From NCBI GenBank assembly GCA_963707275.1, contig CAVPPH010000007.1, positions 1 through 34,468 on the forward strand: DNA of 34,468 nt, written 5' to 3'. The notes under the pieces are model-generated. The model was not told the origin of the DNA. It saw only the letters and a program-made list of their open reading frames with translations, and did no database searches. This DNA is from JACKBK01 sp963707275 (GTDB lineage: Bacteria > Chloroflexota > Anaerolineae > JAAEKA01). Of this stretch, positions 1 to 9,516 are shown piece after piece; positions within the stretch are counted from its first letter, which is position 1, and each line of letters opens with the position of its first letter. A program made the translations under genes and the position numbers.

Positions 1-1
1 G

Positions 2-2057
2 GCTGCCATCCTGCTGTGCTGCTGCTGTCTTTTCGCGCTGGGCGCGGGCGGCCTCGCCTTCGGCCTGGCGTTTCCCTCCAGCAGCACCAGCAGCGCTGAT
101 TTCACCTTCCCCGACGTGGCGACGGTGGAAGTTTTCATGGCCACCGCGACGCCGCAGGCGCCCCGCCCATCGGCCACGCCACGACCGACTGTGCCGGCCG
201 GCGACAGCTCGGCCGCGCCTACTCCGGCCGCGGATGAATTCCTGACCGAGATGCAGCTCCAGGAAGCGGTCGTCCCGGCCCGGAACCTGCGCGTGCTGGC
301 AGAGGAGCTGCGCGGCACCGGGCCGATCCCGGAGGTCGTCAACGACACGACGCCGACCTATCGGCTGAACGAAAGCCAGCGCTTCTGGATCAACAACGAC
401 GACACCAACGAGCACTTCCAGATCAACGCTGCGCCTGGCTTATGCCAACGACGTGCTGTACATGTGGGTCGAGGAGGGCGTGAAATATGACCCGGCGGAT
501 CTGAAAGCCGCGGCCGACAAATTCGCCCAGGAGACCTACCCGACCAATCGCAACTTCTTCGGCAGCGAGTGGAGCCCGGGCGTGGACAGCGACCCGCGGC
601 TGCATATCCTCCATTCGGAGCAGCTTGGCAGCAGCATCGCCGGCTACTTCAGCGGCGCGGACGAGGTCAGCAACAAAGCCCAGCCCTTCTCCAACGAACG
701 CGAGATGTTCTACATCAACATCGACAACACCAAGCCCGACACGGACTTCTACAACGGCGTGTTGGCGCATGAGTTCCAACACATGATCCACTGGTATCAG
801 GACAAGAACGAAACCAGTTGGGTCAACGAGGGAATGAGCGAGCTGGCTTCGGAGCTCAACGGCTACGACCGGGGCGGAGCTGACTACGCCTTTAGCGCCC
901 TGCCCGACACGCAGTTGAACGCCTGGAGCGATGATCCCAACGGACGCACCGAACACTACGGCAACGCCTACCTGTTCATGTCCTACTTCCTGCAGCGCTT
1001 CGGCAACCAGTTGACGCAGGACGTGGTCGCCTCCGACGCCAACGGTATCGATGGCTTCAACGAGGCGCTGGCTAAGGACAACACCGGCGTCACCTTCGAC
1101 GATGTGTTCGCCGACTGGGTGATCGCCAACTTCCTGGACAACCCTGACTTCGCCGACGGACGCTACGGCTACCAGCGCGACGACCTCGAACCAATGGCGA
1201 TTGACGCGACCCACCGCCGCTACCCCGTGCAGCGCGAGACCGACGTGTCGCAGTACGCCACCGACTACATCGAATTGACCGGCAGCGGCGACGTGCGCAT
1301 CGACTTCCAGGGGGCGACGACCGCCAACCTGGCCAACACCAGCGCCCACAGCGGCGAGGACATGTGGTGGGCCAACCGCGTCGACGACTCCGACGCCCGC
1401 CTGACGCGCGCCTTCGACCTGAGCGGCGTGGACAGCGCAACGCTGAACTTCTGGACGTGGTACGATATCGAGGACGACTGGGACTACGGCTACGTCATGG
1501 CTTCGACCGACGGCGGCACGACCTGGACGGCGCTGGAGACCGCCGACACCACCGTGGAAAATCCCAACGGCAACAGCTTCGGCCCGGCGCTGACCGGCTG
1601 CTCGGGCGACTCCAGCAGCCAGGAAGCGGGCGACACCTGCAACGCGACCTGGATCCAGCAAACGGCCGACCTGACGCCCTTCGCCGGCAACAGCGAGGTG
1701 CTGGTGCGCTTCCAGTACATCACCGACGACGCGGTCAACTACCCCGGCTTCTTCGTGGACGACATCAGCATCCCTGAGATCGGCTACACGGACGACGCCG
1801 AGAGCGACGGCGACTGGGTCAGCGAGGGCTGGATACGCACCGACAATACGATCCGCCAGCGCTGGCTGGTACAGTTGATCGAGATGGACAGCGGCGCCGA
1901 CCCGGTGATCACCCGCCTGGAGGTGGACGGCAACGGGCAGGGAAGCTGGGCCCTCAACGACATCCGTCGCGGCAACAGCGCCATCCTGGCCATCAGCGCC
2001 CTGGCGCCGGTGACCACCGAGAAGGCGCAGTACCAGTACTCGATCACGGAGCAGTAA
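2..2057 (+). CDS. Secreted zinc metalloprotease with InhA-like C-terminal region (5' partial, one frame break)
   Basis: The reading frame is already open at the window edge, so the start lies upstream. The first residues form a hydrophobic signal or membrane segment, followed by a Pro/Ala/Thr-rich linker. The catalytic motif HEFQH (HExxH) is near 769-783 and is followed about 20 residues on by NEGMSE, the gluzincin-type arrangement that supplies the third zinc ligand. The C-terminal half (about 1360-1790) has the DEMWW-like entry and the STDGGTTW motif of the MAM-like domain of immune inhibitor A proteins. The role is probably extracellular protein degradation. The frame changes once near 426: upstream is frame 2, and from LAYANDVLYMW onward it is frame 3. 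One extra or two missing bases would explain it. The family could be called M30-like or M6-like; I cannot decide which. Confidence 0.8.
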
Positions 2058-2074
2058 ACCCCCGACGACACATA

Positions 2075-2109
2075 ACACCGCCGTCCGCCCCACCAGGCGG
2101 GCGGCGTGT
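2075..2109 (+). terminator. GC-rich hairpin after the metalloprotease gene
   Basis: An imperfect inverted repeat, ACACCGCCGTCCGCC against GGCGGGCGGCGTGT with a 6-base loop, begins 17 bases after the TAA stop. It is followed by CTTAG rather than a strong T-run, so termination is likely but not certain. Confidence 0.6.
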
Positions 2110-2177
2110 CTTAGGCTGCATGACGTTGACGGTTCCCATCGTGGAGCGGGCATCGTGCTTTGAAAATGGTACTTCAG

Positions 2178-2470
2178 GGTCATTGCGAGTTTCCGATGCC
2201 GCGCGGCGGCACGCGCCTGGCAAGAAACTCTTGCGTCAGCAGCGAGCGCCGATCGAATAGCGGCATGCGGAAGCATCTAGTTCATGAAGTAATCCGATGT
2301 TAGCGTATCGAGATCAAGCGGCTCGCGCGACAAGCCACTTGATCTCGATACGCTAACGCCTCGGTCAAAGTGCGGTACTTGCATGACCCGCTACTCGATC
2401 GGCGCTGCGTGGTGCATGTAACTATCACGGGAGTTTATAGGCAGTCGCGGCGGCGAAGCAATCTTTCTTG
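2178..2470. other. Gene-free stretch with degenerate palindromic intergenic sequence
   Basis: No credible gene lies between the protease and the P450. Besides the long hairpin at 2299-2357, the stretch holds GTCATTGCGAG near 2180 and GGCGAAGCAATCT near 2453. These resemble the two ends of the widespread 'GTCATTGCGAG...CGAAGCAATCT' intergenic palindrome family, here far apart and eroded. That resemblance is from memory and is weak. Confidence 0.3.
2299..2357. repeat. Long perfect inverted repeat (20-bp arms, extendable to 25 bp)
   Basis: The left arm 2299-2318 (GTTAGCGTATCGAGATCAAG) is the exact reverse complement of 2338-2357. After one C-A mismatch the stem continues with GGCT/AGCC, leaving a 9-base loop. 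It lies about 195 bases upstream of the P450 start and has no T-run. It could be a miniature palindromic element or a regulatory hairpin. Confidence 0.85.
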
Positions 2471-2551
2471 CTCAGCCAGAGAGACTGCTTCCGAGGACTG
2501 AACAGTCACCGAACACAGCGCAACCCTTCTTTCACCTGGAGTGTACCCCTA

Positions 2552-3901
2552 ATGACATCAACGACCTGGAAAAGTGGTCCCACCCAGGCGCCCCTGCCGC
2601 CGTTAATGCCGGGCCTGCCAATTGTAGGAAACGCGCTGGCTTTGTCCCAGAACGTCTCACAGTTCCTCCGCAAGGGCTATCAGCGCTACGGCTCGATCTT
2701 CCGCATACGCGCACTGGGCGACACCTACACCGTGATCGCCGGGACCAACGCAAACCTGTTCTTTTCGCGTGAGCAGGGCGAGCATCTGCGGTCCAAGGAG
2801 TTCTGGGCAGGGATCGACCAGGAGATGAAGGCCAACATCACCCTGATCAGCTCCGATGGCCCGCCTCACAGCGAGCTGCGCCAGATTTCCAAGCGCGGCT
2901 ACAGCCGTTCTCTGTACGAGTCCCACTTCCCCGAGGTGATGGAGATCAACCGGCGCATGATCGACGCCTGGCCGGTAGGCGAGAGCCGCGCAGTCGTGCC
3001 CTGGATGCAATCGGTGGTCATCGAGCAGTTGGGACAGGTCATCGTGGGCACCGCGCCTGGCGACTATGGCAAGGACATCTCCAACTTCATTCGCACCGCG
3101 CTGCTGGTGCTGATCACGCGGCAGCGGCCCGGTTTGCTCCTGCGCATGCCGGCCTACAAAAACGCCCGCCGCAGGAGCTTCGAGCTAGCCACGTCTATTG
3201 TGGACTATCACAGAGCCAACCCACCCGTCGACCGACCGCCAAACCTGATCGACGATGCGCTGGCGGCCGCGCAAGAGGGAAACGTCCTGAACGAGCAGGA
3301 TTTGGTGCCATTCGCGCTGGGTCCCTACATCGCAGGACTGGACACCTCGGCCAACACGATTGCCTTCATGTTGTATGCCATCTTCAAACATCCCGAGCTG
3401 CTGGCCGGCGTTCAAGACGAGGCAGCCGCGCTGTTTGCCGATGGACCACCAACCCCTGGCAATCTGCGCCGCGCCGATGTGTTGCATCGCACCGCGTTGG
3501 AGACGTTGCGCCGCTACCCCGTGGTGCCGGCCGTGCAGCGCAACGTGATCGAGCCTTTCGAATTCGAGGGCTATCGCGTCGACGCCGGCGTCAGGCTGTT
3601 TGTCGGCACTACCGTGGTTCACTTCGACGAGCGCTACCATCCCGATCCCGAACGCTTCGACATCGACCGCTACGTCGCGCCGCGCAACGAGCACCGCATT
3701 CCGGGCGCGTATGCGCCCTACGGCATGGGCACCCATACCTGCCTGGGAGCCGGCCTGGCAGAAGCCCAGATCATGCTGACCGTCGCCAGCCTGTTCCAGT
3801 TCGGCAAGTTTGAGATGGATCCACCCGATTACGACCTCAAGATCCGCCCACTGCCCACCAACGCCCCGGCCAACAACTTCCGTTTGAAGCGGGTTGGGTA
3901 A
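2552..3901 (+). CDS. Cytochrome P450
   Basis: This is a haem-thiolate monooxygenase, intact at about 449 residues, the usual bacterial length. Visible signatures are the proline-rich N-terminal hinge before PGLPIVGNAL, the I-helix oxygen-binding motif AGLDTSA, the K-helix ExxR in ETLRRYP, and the haem loop PYGMGTHTCLG with the proximal cysteine. I chose ATG 2552, 8 bases after a CTGGAG ribosome-binding site, over the in-frame ATG at 2468, which would add 28 residues without a recognisable signal. There is no ferredoxin or reductase gene beside it, so the redox partner is elsewhere and the substrate is unknown. Unlike many genes in this window it shows no frame break. Confidence 0.93.
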   Translation: MTSTTWKSGPTQAPLPPLMPGLPIVGNALALSQNVSQFLRKGYQRYGSIFRIRALGDTYTVIAGTNANLFFSREQGEHLRSKEFWAGIDQEMKANITLISSDGPPHSELRQISKRGYSRSLYESHFPEVMEINRRMIDAWPVGESRAVVPWMQSVVIEQLGQVIVGTAPGDYGKDISNFIRTALLVLITRQRPGLLLRMPAYKNARRRSFELATSIVDYHRANPPVDRPPNLIDDALAAAQEGNVLNEQDLVPFALGPYIAGLDTSANTIAFMLYAIFKHPELLAGVQDEAAALFADGPPTPGNLRRADVLHRTALETLRRYPVVPAVQRNVIEPFEFEGYRVDAGVRLFVGTTVVHFDERYHPDPERFDIDRYVAPRNEHRIPGAYAPYGMGTHTCLGAGLAEAQIMLTVASLFQFGKFEMDPPDYDLKIRPLPTNAPANNFRLKRVG

Positions 3902-4021
3902 CGAGCCCACCGATTGAAATCGGTGTCTGGTATGCTGCGCAAAAAGTATGCTGAAGCATACTGGGAACGCTACTCCGGCAACATGTTTCAACATGTTTTC
4001 CCTGTCAGGCGATGATTTCAA

Positions 4022-4406
4022 TCATTGCTGCGCCAGCAGATACGCCACCACCGCGTCGATGTCTTCGCCGCTGAGAGACTTGGCCAGCGTGCTGGGCATC
4101 ACGATTCTGAAAGCCGTCCACCAGATAATCCCCGGGACGCATAATCGAGGTGTAGAGGTAGGCACGGGCGTCGAGGCCGTCGACGCGGGTAGCCGCGCGC
4201 GTGCCGATGCCTGCCAGCGACGGGCCGACCAGGGTCGTGTCGCGGGTGACGCTGTGGCAGGCGCCGCAGTTGACCTCAAAGACCCGCTTGCCGCGTGCCA
4301 GTTCGGGGTCCAGGGCGGGTGCGGGAGTTGGATCAGCCGCTCCGCCACAAGCGGCCAGCAGGCTGGCAAGTACGACGGCGATCACTGGGAGGGTTCGTTT
4401 CCACAT
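4022..4406 (-). CDS. Lipoprotein class I cytochrome c (one frame break)
   Basis: A small electron-transfer protein. The signal peptide ends in the lipobox LLAACGG, so it should be anchored outside the membrane. The haem-binding motif CGACH follows at about residue 50, and the likely axial methionine is in VMPSTLAKSL near the C-terminus. The end GEDIDAVVAYLLAQQ is typical of cytochrome c helix 5. The frame shifts near 4108: the coding strand reads CAGAATCGTGATG where CAGATCGTGATG (or similar) would keep the frame. A ribosome-binding site (TTGGAG) precedes ATG 4406. It is divergent from the phytase-like gene and faces one Pho-box-like array. Confidence 0.8.
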
Positions 4407-4524
4407 GCGCTGCGCTCCAAGGAGAGGGAATTGAAGATCAGCCCAGTTTTACCGCACAGCGGGCGAAATGGCGAATCCTGCCAGCTCCCTGCCTGCCGGC
4501 CGCACCATTGCCTTTAGACGCGCA

Positions 4525-4552
4525 CAGAGGCGGCCAAGAACGACCGCCTCTG
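4525..4552. repeat. 9-bp inverted repeat in the divergent intergenic region
   Basis: CAGAGGCGG (4525-4533) pairs with CCGCCTCTG (4544-4552) across a 10-base loop. It lies between the start of the cytochrome c gene and the Pho-box-like arrays. No T-run follows on either strand. The rest of 4407-4626 shows nothing I recognise. Confidence 0.5.
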
Positions 4553-4626
4553 CACAATGAAACCCCTCCCCCACCTCTGACAAGTCACGACTTCGCTTAC
4601 ACCTGCTCACACTATACGCCATCACG

Positions 4627-4670
4627 GTTAACAGCGCGTAAAGCGGGTGTAAAGAGTGTGGAAACGTTTG
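4627..4670. promoter_or_regulatory. Pho-box-like array 1 (11-bp direct repeats)
   Basis: GTTAAC at 4627, GTAAAG at 4638, GTAAAG at 4649 and GGAAAC at 4660 are each exactly 11 bases apart. This is the helical-turn spacing of PhoB/PhoP/SphR operators. On the minus strand the units read CTTTAC, like cyanobacterial CTTAAC-type boxes. A minus-strand TATAGT lies near 4608-4613, at a promoter-like distance toward the cytochrome c gene, so this array may serve that gene or act at a distance on the phytase-like gene. Confidence 0.6.
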
Positions 4671-4755
4671 ATCCACGCTCATCGGCGACTTACCCGCAGG
4701 ACTGACAGTCCTGCCTGCGCAGTTGTCCCTGATGTTGGTTCCTCCTTTGCACGAC

Positions 4756-4799
4756 GTTAAGATGCCGTTAAACCAGAGTTAAGAGGAGCCGGTTAGAAT
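4756..4799 (+). promoter_or_regulatory. Pho-box-like array 2 with -10 element, upstream of the phytase-like gene
   Basis: GTTAA occurs at 4756, 4767 and 4778, three units in exact 11-bp phase. The last unit ends about 5 bases before TAGAAT at 4794-4799, one mismatch from TATAAT. A Pho box standing in for the -35 region just upstream of the -10 is the classical activated Pho promoter layout. The gene start is 60 bases further down. Confidence 0.7.
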
Positions 4800-4859
4800 G
4801 GGTGATGGCTTGGGAATGCCAAGCCAGATATACTACTCTCAGACTTCAGGAGGAACTTT

Positions 4860-6738
4860 GTGAGAAACTCATCTTCATCCAGGCGTAGCACGCTCCTGGT
4901 CATCATGACTGCATTGCTGCTAGCAACACTAACTCCCGGCACGGCCCTTGCAGTTCAAGGGCCGGATACGCCGGAAGGACCGCCGCCGCCGTCAGGCGCG
5001 GTCGGGCTGGAGGCCATCGGCCGCTACCAGGCCGTCGGCGCAGAGATTTCGGCATTCGATCCCGCCAGCCGGCGCGTTTTCGTCACCGCTGCCGCCGATG
5101 CCTCGACTGGCGATCCGGTAGGGCTGCTGCAAATCCTGGACATCAGCGATCCGGCCGCCCCGGCGCTGGTGGCTACGGACGCCGTCGTCCCGATTTTTCC
5201 GCTGGGGCTGAAGGATCACAACCGCGGTGTGATCGACCTGCAGGAGTTCCCATTCGACAATCTGCCGCCGCTCGGTGTCACGCCGGCCGGACAGACCATC
5301 AACCTGGGCGGCTTCTCCGGCCTCTGGTTCGTGGGCATGAACACTGCCAACGGCGCGTACCAGTTCGTAACTGTGCCCGACCGCGGCCCCAACGGCGCGC
5401 CGACCGACGTGGACGGCGACGGCCAGAACGAGCGCCCTTTTGCCCTGCCCAACTATCAGGCACGCGTCGTCAGCTTCGAGGTTGACAGCGTCACCGGTGA
5501 GATCACCATCACCGGTCAGCAGATGCTGACGCGCAGCGACGGCGCTACACCCATCACCGGCCTGCCCAACATCCCCGGTGTGGACGAGGAGCCGGTTGAT
5601 CTCTTCGGCGTTGCGCTGCCCTACGACGAGCTGGGCGCGGACCTGGAGGGCATCGTCGTCGCCCCCGACGGCAGCTACTGGATGGTGGACGAGTATCGCC
5701 CGGCCATTTACCACTTTGCAGCCAGCGGCGCGTTGATCGACCGCTTCGTCCCCGAGGGCACGGCAGCGCTGGCCGGCCAGCCGGCCGGGACCTTCGGCAG
5801 CGAGACTTCTGCCGGCCGAGTTCTCGACGCGCGTCCCGAACCGCGGCTTCGAGGGCATGGCGCTGGATAGCGACAGCGGCATACTATACGCCTTCATCCA
5901 GAGCCCGCTGGCCAACCCCAACCAGGCAGCCTCGACTTCATCGGATGTACTGCGAATGCTGGGCATCGACCCATCCACCGGCCAGCCTGTCGCCGAGTAC
6001 GTCTACCTCCTGGAAGGCACTGACTATCGCGCCAGCAAGGTGGACAAGATCGGCGACGCTGTCTACGCCGGCAACGGCCAGTTCTACACCATCGAGCGCG
6101 ATTCGTCGACCGCAGCCTACGCCAAGAAATTCATCTTCCGCGTCGATCTGGCCGGCGCCACCAATCTGCTCGATCCCGCCGCTCCAGCGCCGCTGCCCGG
6201 CAAGACGCTGGAGCAGCACACCGCCGACGAACTAGCCGCACTGGGGATCGGCGTCGTCAACAAGGTGAAGGTCGCCAACCTGCCCTCGATCGGCTATCGC
6301 GCTGGCGACAAGGCGGAAGGGCTGGCGGTGCTGCCCGATGGCCGGCTGGCCGTTCTCAACGACAACGACTTCGGCCTGTTGGACGAGCAGATTCCAGGCA
6401 ACGGCAGCGTGCCGCTAAATCCGGACCCGACACCGGCCGTGCTGGGCATCATCGACTTCGGCGATGGCAACCGGCTGGACGCCAGCGACCGCGACGGCGG
6501 GATCAACATCAAGCGCTGGCCGGTCTACGGCGCGTACATGCCGGATGCGGTATCCTCGTTCGAGGTCAACGGTGCAGCGTTCTACGTGACTGCCAACGAA
6601 GGCGATACCCGCAACGAAGATGAACGCATCAAGGATTTGTTGTTGGATCCGACTGCGTTCCCTAACGCGGGCTGGCTGCAGCAGGACGAAGCCATTGGCC
6701 GGCTAACGACCCATCGAGAACCGGGTATCTACGGGTGA
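4860..6738 (+). CDS. Exported phytase-family esterase-like protein (one frame break, C-terminus uncertain)
   Basis: Begins with GTG 4860, 5 bases after a strong AGGAGGA site. A classical signal peptide (hydrophobic core followed by GTALA) gives export. The body shows repeated beta-propeller-like segments and the motifs NRGFEGMALD and DLEGIVVAPDGSYW, typical of the 'esterase-like activity of phytase' family (PF13449), together with choice-of-anchor-like segments such as FYVTANEGDTRNED. It probably releases phosphate or processes phosphoesters outside the cell; the exact substrate is unknown. The frame breaks near 5808: coding GAGACTTCTGCC needs one T removed to continue as AEFSTRVPNRGFEG. The frame stops at 6738 soon after AIGRLTTHREPG, where relatives usually continue, so the tail is either shifted again or truly truncated. 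Confidence 0.75.
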
Positions 6739-6804
6739 TGTTCCACTCCTACCGATCGACGACGGCCAGGCCGATGGCGAGTGAACAGTTGAAGTAGTCG
6801 TTCT

Positions 6805-7850
6805 TTATCCCGTAATCAGCAGACAATAGGAGCGGAGAGCAGCCAGACAGGCGAACTCTCCGCTCCTTTGCGTTCCCATGCAGCTCTGTGCCTCCGGGCT
6901 CCGGGCTCCGGTCAGGTGTTTCGTCTCGTGATCCACCGTGATGACGACATTGCCCTTCTTGTGTCCCTGTTCGACGTAGCGGTGCGCCTCGACGATCTGT
7001 TCCAGCGGGTAGGTGCGATCGATCACCGGCCTCAGCTTGCCGGCCTCGATGAGATCCTTCAACGTGGCCAAATCGTCAGGCTGAAGACCTGGCGAACCGG
7101 TAACGGACAAGAAACTGGCCGGTTGGCTTGAGCGCGCGCTTGCGGGCGTCTGAGGGCAGTCTTGCCCACGGCGTCGAAGACCAGATCGTAGCTGTCACCG
7201 CTGCGGGCAAAGTCCTCCCTGGTGTAGTCGATGACCCGATCTGCGCCCAGCGATTGCACCAGTCTCCAGATTCGCCGTGCTGCAGACCCCGGTTACGGCA
7301 GCGCCGAACGCTTTGGCGATCTGCACGGCATACGTGCCGACACTGCCGGACGCGCCGTAGATCAGGACGTTCTGGCCCTTCTGGACATTGGCGCTTCTCA
7401 AGAAGGTCTGCGCCGTCAGTCCACCAACCGGTACAGCGGCTGCTTGCTCCCAGGTCAGATTGGCGGGCTTGTTGGCGATCATCCCATCGGTCGGCTTGCT
7501 CGCGTCTGGCAAGCAGATGTGCTCGCGTAGGCTCCAAAACCAAAGCCGGCGAATGCAAAGACCGGATCGCCCGACTTGAACCGGGTCACACCGCTGCCCA
7601 CGGCCTCGACCTCGCCGGCCAGTTCCATGCCCAAAATGCTTCGCTTGGGCTTTGTCACACCCAGATACAGCCGCGCCGGCAGCCACTGCCAGAACGGCAC
7701 GTTGAAGGCCCGCGTGCGCACATCGCCGGCGGTCACAGTGGTCGCATGTATCCTGACCAGAATTTCGCCAGCCTTGGGAACAGGCTTTGCCACCTCGGCC
7801 AGGTGCAGCACGTCAGGTGGACCGTAGGTGGTATAGACGATTGCTTTCAT
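6805..7850 (-). pseudogene. Zinc-type/quinone-oxidoreductase-like medium-chain dehydrogenase, multiply frame-broken
   Basis: A paralogue of the intact dehydrogenase at 8242-9237. It starts at ATG 7850 (MKAIVYTTYGPPDVL) and is readable only by changing frame at least four times: near 7535 (one base missing before EHICLPDAS), 7268, 7167 and 7110. Recognisable parts are the GroES-like N-domain, the Rossmann motif GASGSVGTYAVQIAK, GADRVIDYTREDF and the C-terminal DLIEAGKLRPVIDRTYPLEQI. The last frame runs to 6805 through the terminator hairpin, so the natural stop was probably near 6918. It is either a decaying pseudogene or a stretch with poor consensus. The intact neighbours on one side favour real decay only weakly. 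Confidence 0.65.
6828..6869. terminator. Bidirectional terminator between convergent genes
   Basis: A perfect 12-bp stem, AGGAGCGGAGAG (6828-6839) with CTCTCCGCTCCT (6856-6867), has a 16-base loop. It is followed by TTT on the plus strand and preceded by AT-rich sequence on the other. It sits between the convergent phytase-like and dehydrogenase genes. Confidence 0.85.
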
Positions 7851-7879
7851 GAATTCACTCCGTGCCCGGTCTTGAGCTG

Positions 7880-8245
7880 CTAGACCCACTGCCATGCGAT
7901 CCAAACGGTCAGGACGTTCCAGCCAAGCCCGACCACGATCAGGAACTTGTCGTAGGCGCCAGGGTAGCCCGGCAATCCGACCAGGTTGAAAAGAAACAGG
8001 CCGACGGCAACAATGATGTTTGCCCAGCGATTGACGGAATAGGGCAACGTCAGGGTCAGAAAGACCATCACAATCGGGAGCAGCATCAAGATTGCGATGC
8101 CGAACAACATTGCCGGGCTCATCTGCTGACCGGCGATTTCACCCGGTTTGAAGTCACCGGCGAAGATGCGCAGCACATCGCCCAGCAGATAGGTCAGCAT
8201 CAGGCACACCCACAGCGCCGCCAGCTTGATCTGTACATCGGTCAT
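7880..8245 (-). CDS. Small four-helix integral membrane protein
   Basis: 121 residues with four hydrophobic segments (about residues 8-26, 44-64, 73-93, 98-118). It resembles DUF6326-type proteins, but I cannot confirm the family. Its ATG overlaps the stop of the upstream dehydrogenase by ATGA, so translation is coupled and the two are one operon. Function unknown; co-expression with the dehydrogenases suggests a membrane role in the same pathway. Confidence 0.7.
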   Translation of the reverse strand: MTDVQIKLAALWVCLMLTYLLGDVLRIFAGDFKPGEIAGQQMSPAMLFGIAILMLLPIVMVFLTLTLPYSVNRWANIIVAVGLFLFNLVGLPGYPGAYDKFLIVVGLGWNVLTVWIAWQWV

Positions 8246-9237
8246 GACGGCGCCTCCTGCACCTTGGGTGCTAACGCTGGCTCCGAAACCAGCGTGATGT
8301 CGACCTTGCCGCAGACGTGTCCGCCGGCTGCATAGCCGAGCGCCGCGGGGGTCTCGTCGAACGGATAGGTGCGGTCGATCACCGGCGCGACCTTGCCTGC
8401 TTCGATCAAGTCCTTTAGCGCAATGAGATCTGTACTGCCCATATTTGTCATCAGCGGACTGGCCTGCTGGCGCATGAACGGCGACAACAGAAACGCCTTG
8501 AGGACGTAGGTCATGCCGCCGTGGCCGCTGTTGGGGATGATCAAACCCTGGGGGGTCAGCGCCCGCCGCAGGTCAGCGAACGACCGGTTGCCCACGTTGT
8601 CGAGGATGAGATCGTATCGCTGCCCGCCGCGCGTGAAGTCCTCACGGGTGTAGTCGACCACGTGATCGGCGCCAATCGAGCGGACCATCTCGACGTTCCT
8701 GGCGCTGCAGACACCGGTCACTTCCGCGCCCAGCGCCTTGCCGATCTGCACGGCGAACGTCCCCACGCCGCCGGCCGCGCCGTTGATGAGCACCTGCTGG
8801 CCGGGCTGAACCTTGCCCGCATCGCGCAGGCCCTGGAGGGCGGTCAGCGCCGCCGTCGGCACGGCCGCGGCCTGCTCGAAGGTGAGGTTGGCGGGTTTCG
8901 GGGCAAGCCGGCCGGCGGGTGCGACGGCATACTCGGCGAAGGCGTGGCTGATCGCGCCGTACACCTCGTCGCCGGGCTGAAACTCCGTCACAGCGCTGCC
9001 GATGGCCTCGACGCGCCCGGCCATGTCCCAACCCAGGATGTAGTCCTTCGGCCTGGGAAAGCCGACGGTGAAGCGCACCAGCCACGGGCTGCCGCGCATG
9101 GTGAAGTAGTCGCCGGCGTTGATGGAGGCGGCATGCACGCGCACCAGCACTTCGTCATCCTTGACAACCGGCCGCTCCATCTCCTTCAGCGCCAGGACAG
9201 CCGGCGAGCCGTAACCGTTTTGCACAATTGCTTTCAT
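8242..9237 (-). CDS. NAD(P)-dependent medium-chain dehydrogenase / quinone oxidoreductase-like
   Basis: 331 residues, intact, the usual length for the family. It starts at ATG 9237 (MKAIVQNGYG) behind GGAGAAG; longer in-frame starts lack a ribosome-binding site. The GroES-like domain is followed by the Rossmann fold motif NGAAGGVGTFAVQIGK and GADHVVDYTREDF. The cysteines of the structural zinc site are absent, as in the zeta-crystallin/quinone reductase branch, so it probably reduces quinones or enals with NAD(P)H and no zinc. It shares many blocks with the broken copy downstream, which suggests tandem duplication. Confidence 0.88.
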   Translation of the reverse strand: MKAIVQNGYGSPAVLALKEMERPVVKDDEVLVRVHAASINAGDYFTMRGSPWLVRFTVGFPRPKDYILGWDMAGRVEAIGSAVTEFQPGDEVYGAISHAFAEYAVAPAGRLAPKPANLTFEQAAAVPTAALTALQGLRDAGKVQPGQQVLINGAAGGVGTFAVQIGKALGAEVTGVCSARNVEMVRSIGADHVVDYTREDFTRGGQRYDLILDNVGNRSFADLRRALTPQGLIIPNSGHGGMTYVLKAFLLSPFMRQQASPLMTNMGSTDLIALKDLIEAGKVAPVIDRTYPFDETPAALGYAAGGHVCGKVDITLVSEPALAPKVQEAPS

Positions 9238-9254
9238 AGTCTTCTCCGTCCGGA

Positions 9255-9461
9255 TCAGTCCCTCTCCAGGAAGATCAACAGCGCGTAGACCAGGAACGCC
9301 GGCCAGACAAGACCCTTGGCGAACCCCAGGGCGCGCTCCTGGTTGGTGGTGGCGCGCTTGAAGTAGTAGATCCACGCGCCGATCATACCGATGCCATAGA
9401 CGGCGTCAACACCACCGCTTGGACGTATTGTGGTTGATTTGCGATCTTCCTGAGTGTTCAT
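9255..9461 (-). CDS. Small membrane protein, two hydrophobic segments
   Basis: About 68 residues if started at ATG 9461, which has AAGGAG 7 bases upstream; ATG 9488 would add nine residues and also has a purine-rich site. Two hydrophobic segments (GIGMIGAWIYYF and VWPAFLVYALLIFL) are joined by a basic loop. No family recognised. It sits 17 bases upstream of the intact dehydrogenase in the same operon. Confidence 0.6.
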   Translation of the reverse strand: MNTQEDRKSTTIRPSGGVDAVYGIGMIGAWIYYFKRATTNQERALGFAKGLVWPAFLVYALLIFLERD

Positions 9462-9516
9462 GGGTTTCTCCTTCTGCAGATCGTTCATCCTCTCTCTCCT
9501 TCCTGTTGCCTCTCGT

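Noticed and set aside
423..2276. 617-codon open frame on the minus strand across the protease gene
   Set aside because: It mirrors the GC-rich third positions of the plus-strand protease, which has clear HExxH and InhA-like motifs. The minus frame shows no domain and an unnatural Val/Ala/His-rich composition.
4400..4700. Small genes in the divergent region (frames of 77-136 codons)
   Set aside because: No ribosome-binding sites and no recognisable domains; they run over the Pho-box-like repeats and the antisense of cytochrome c.
8521..9288. 255-codon plus-strand frame opposite the dehydrogenase
   Set aside because: Antisense shadow of a gene with an intact Rossmann fold on the other strand; no ribosome-binding site.
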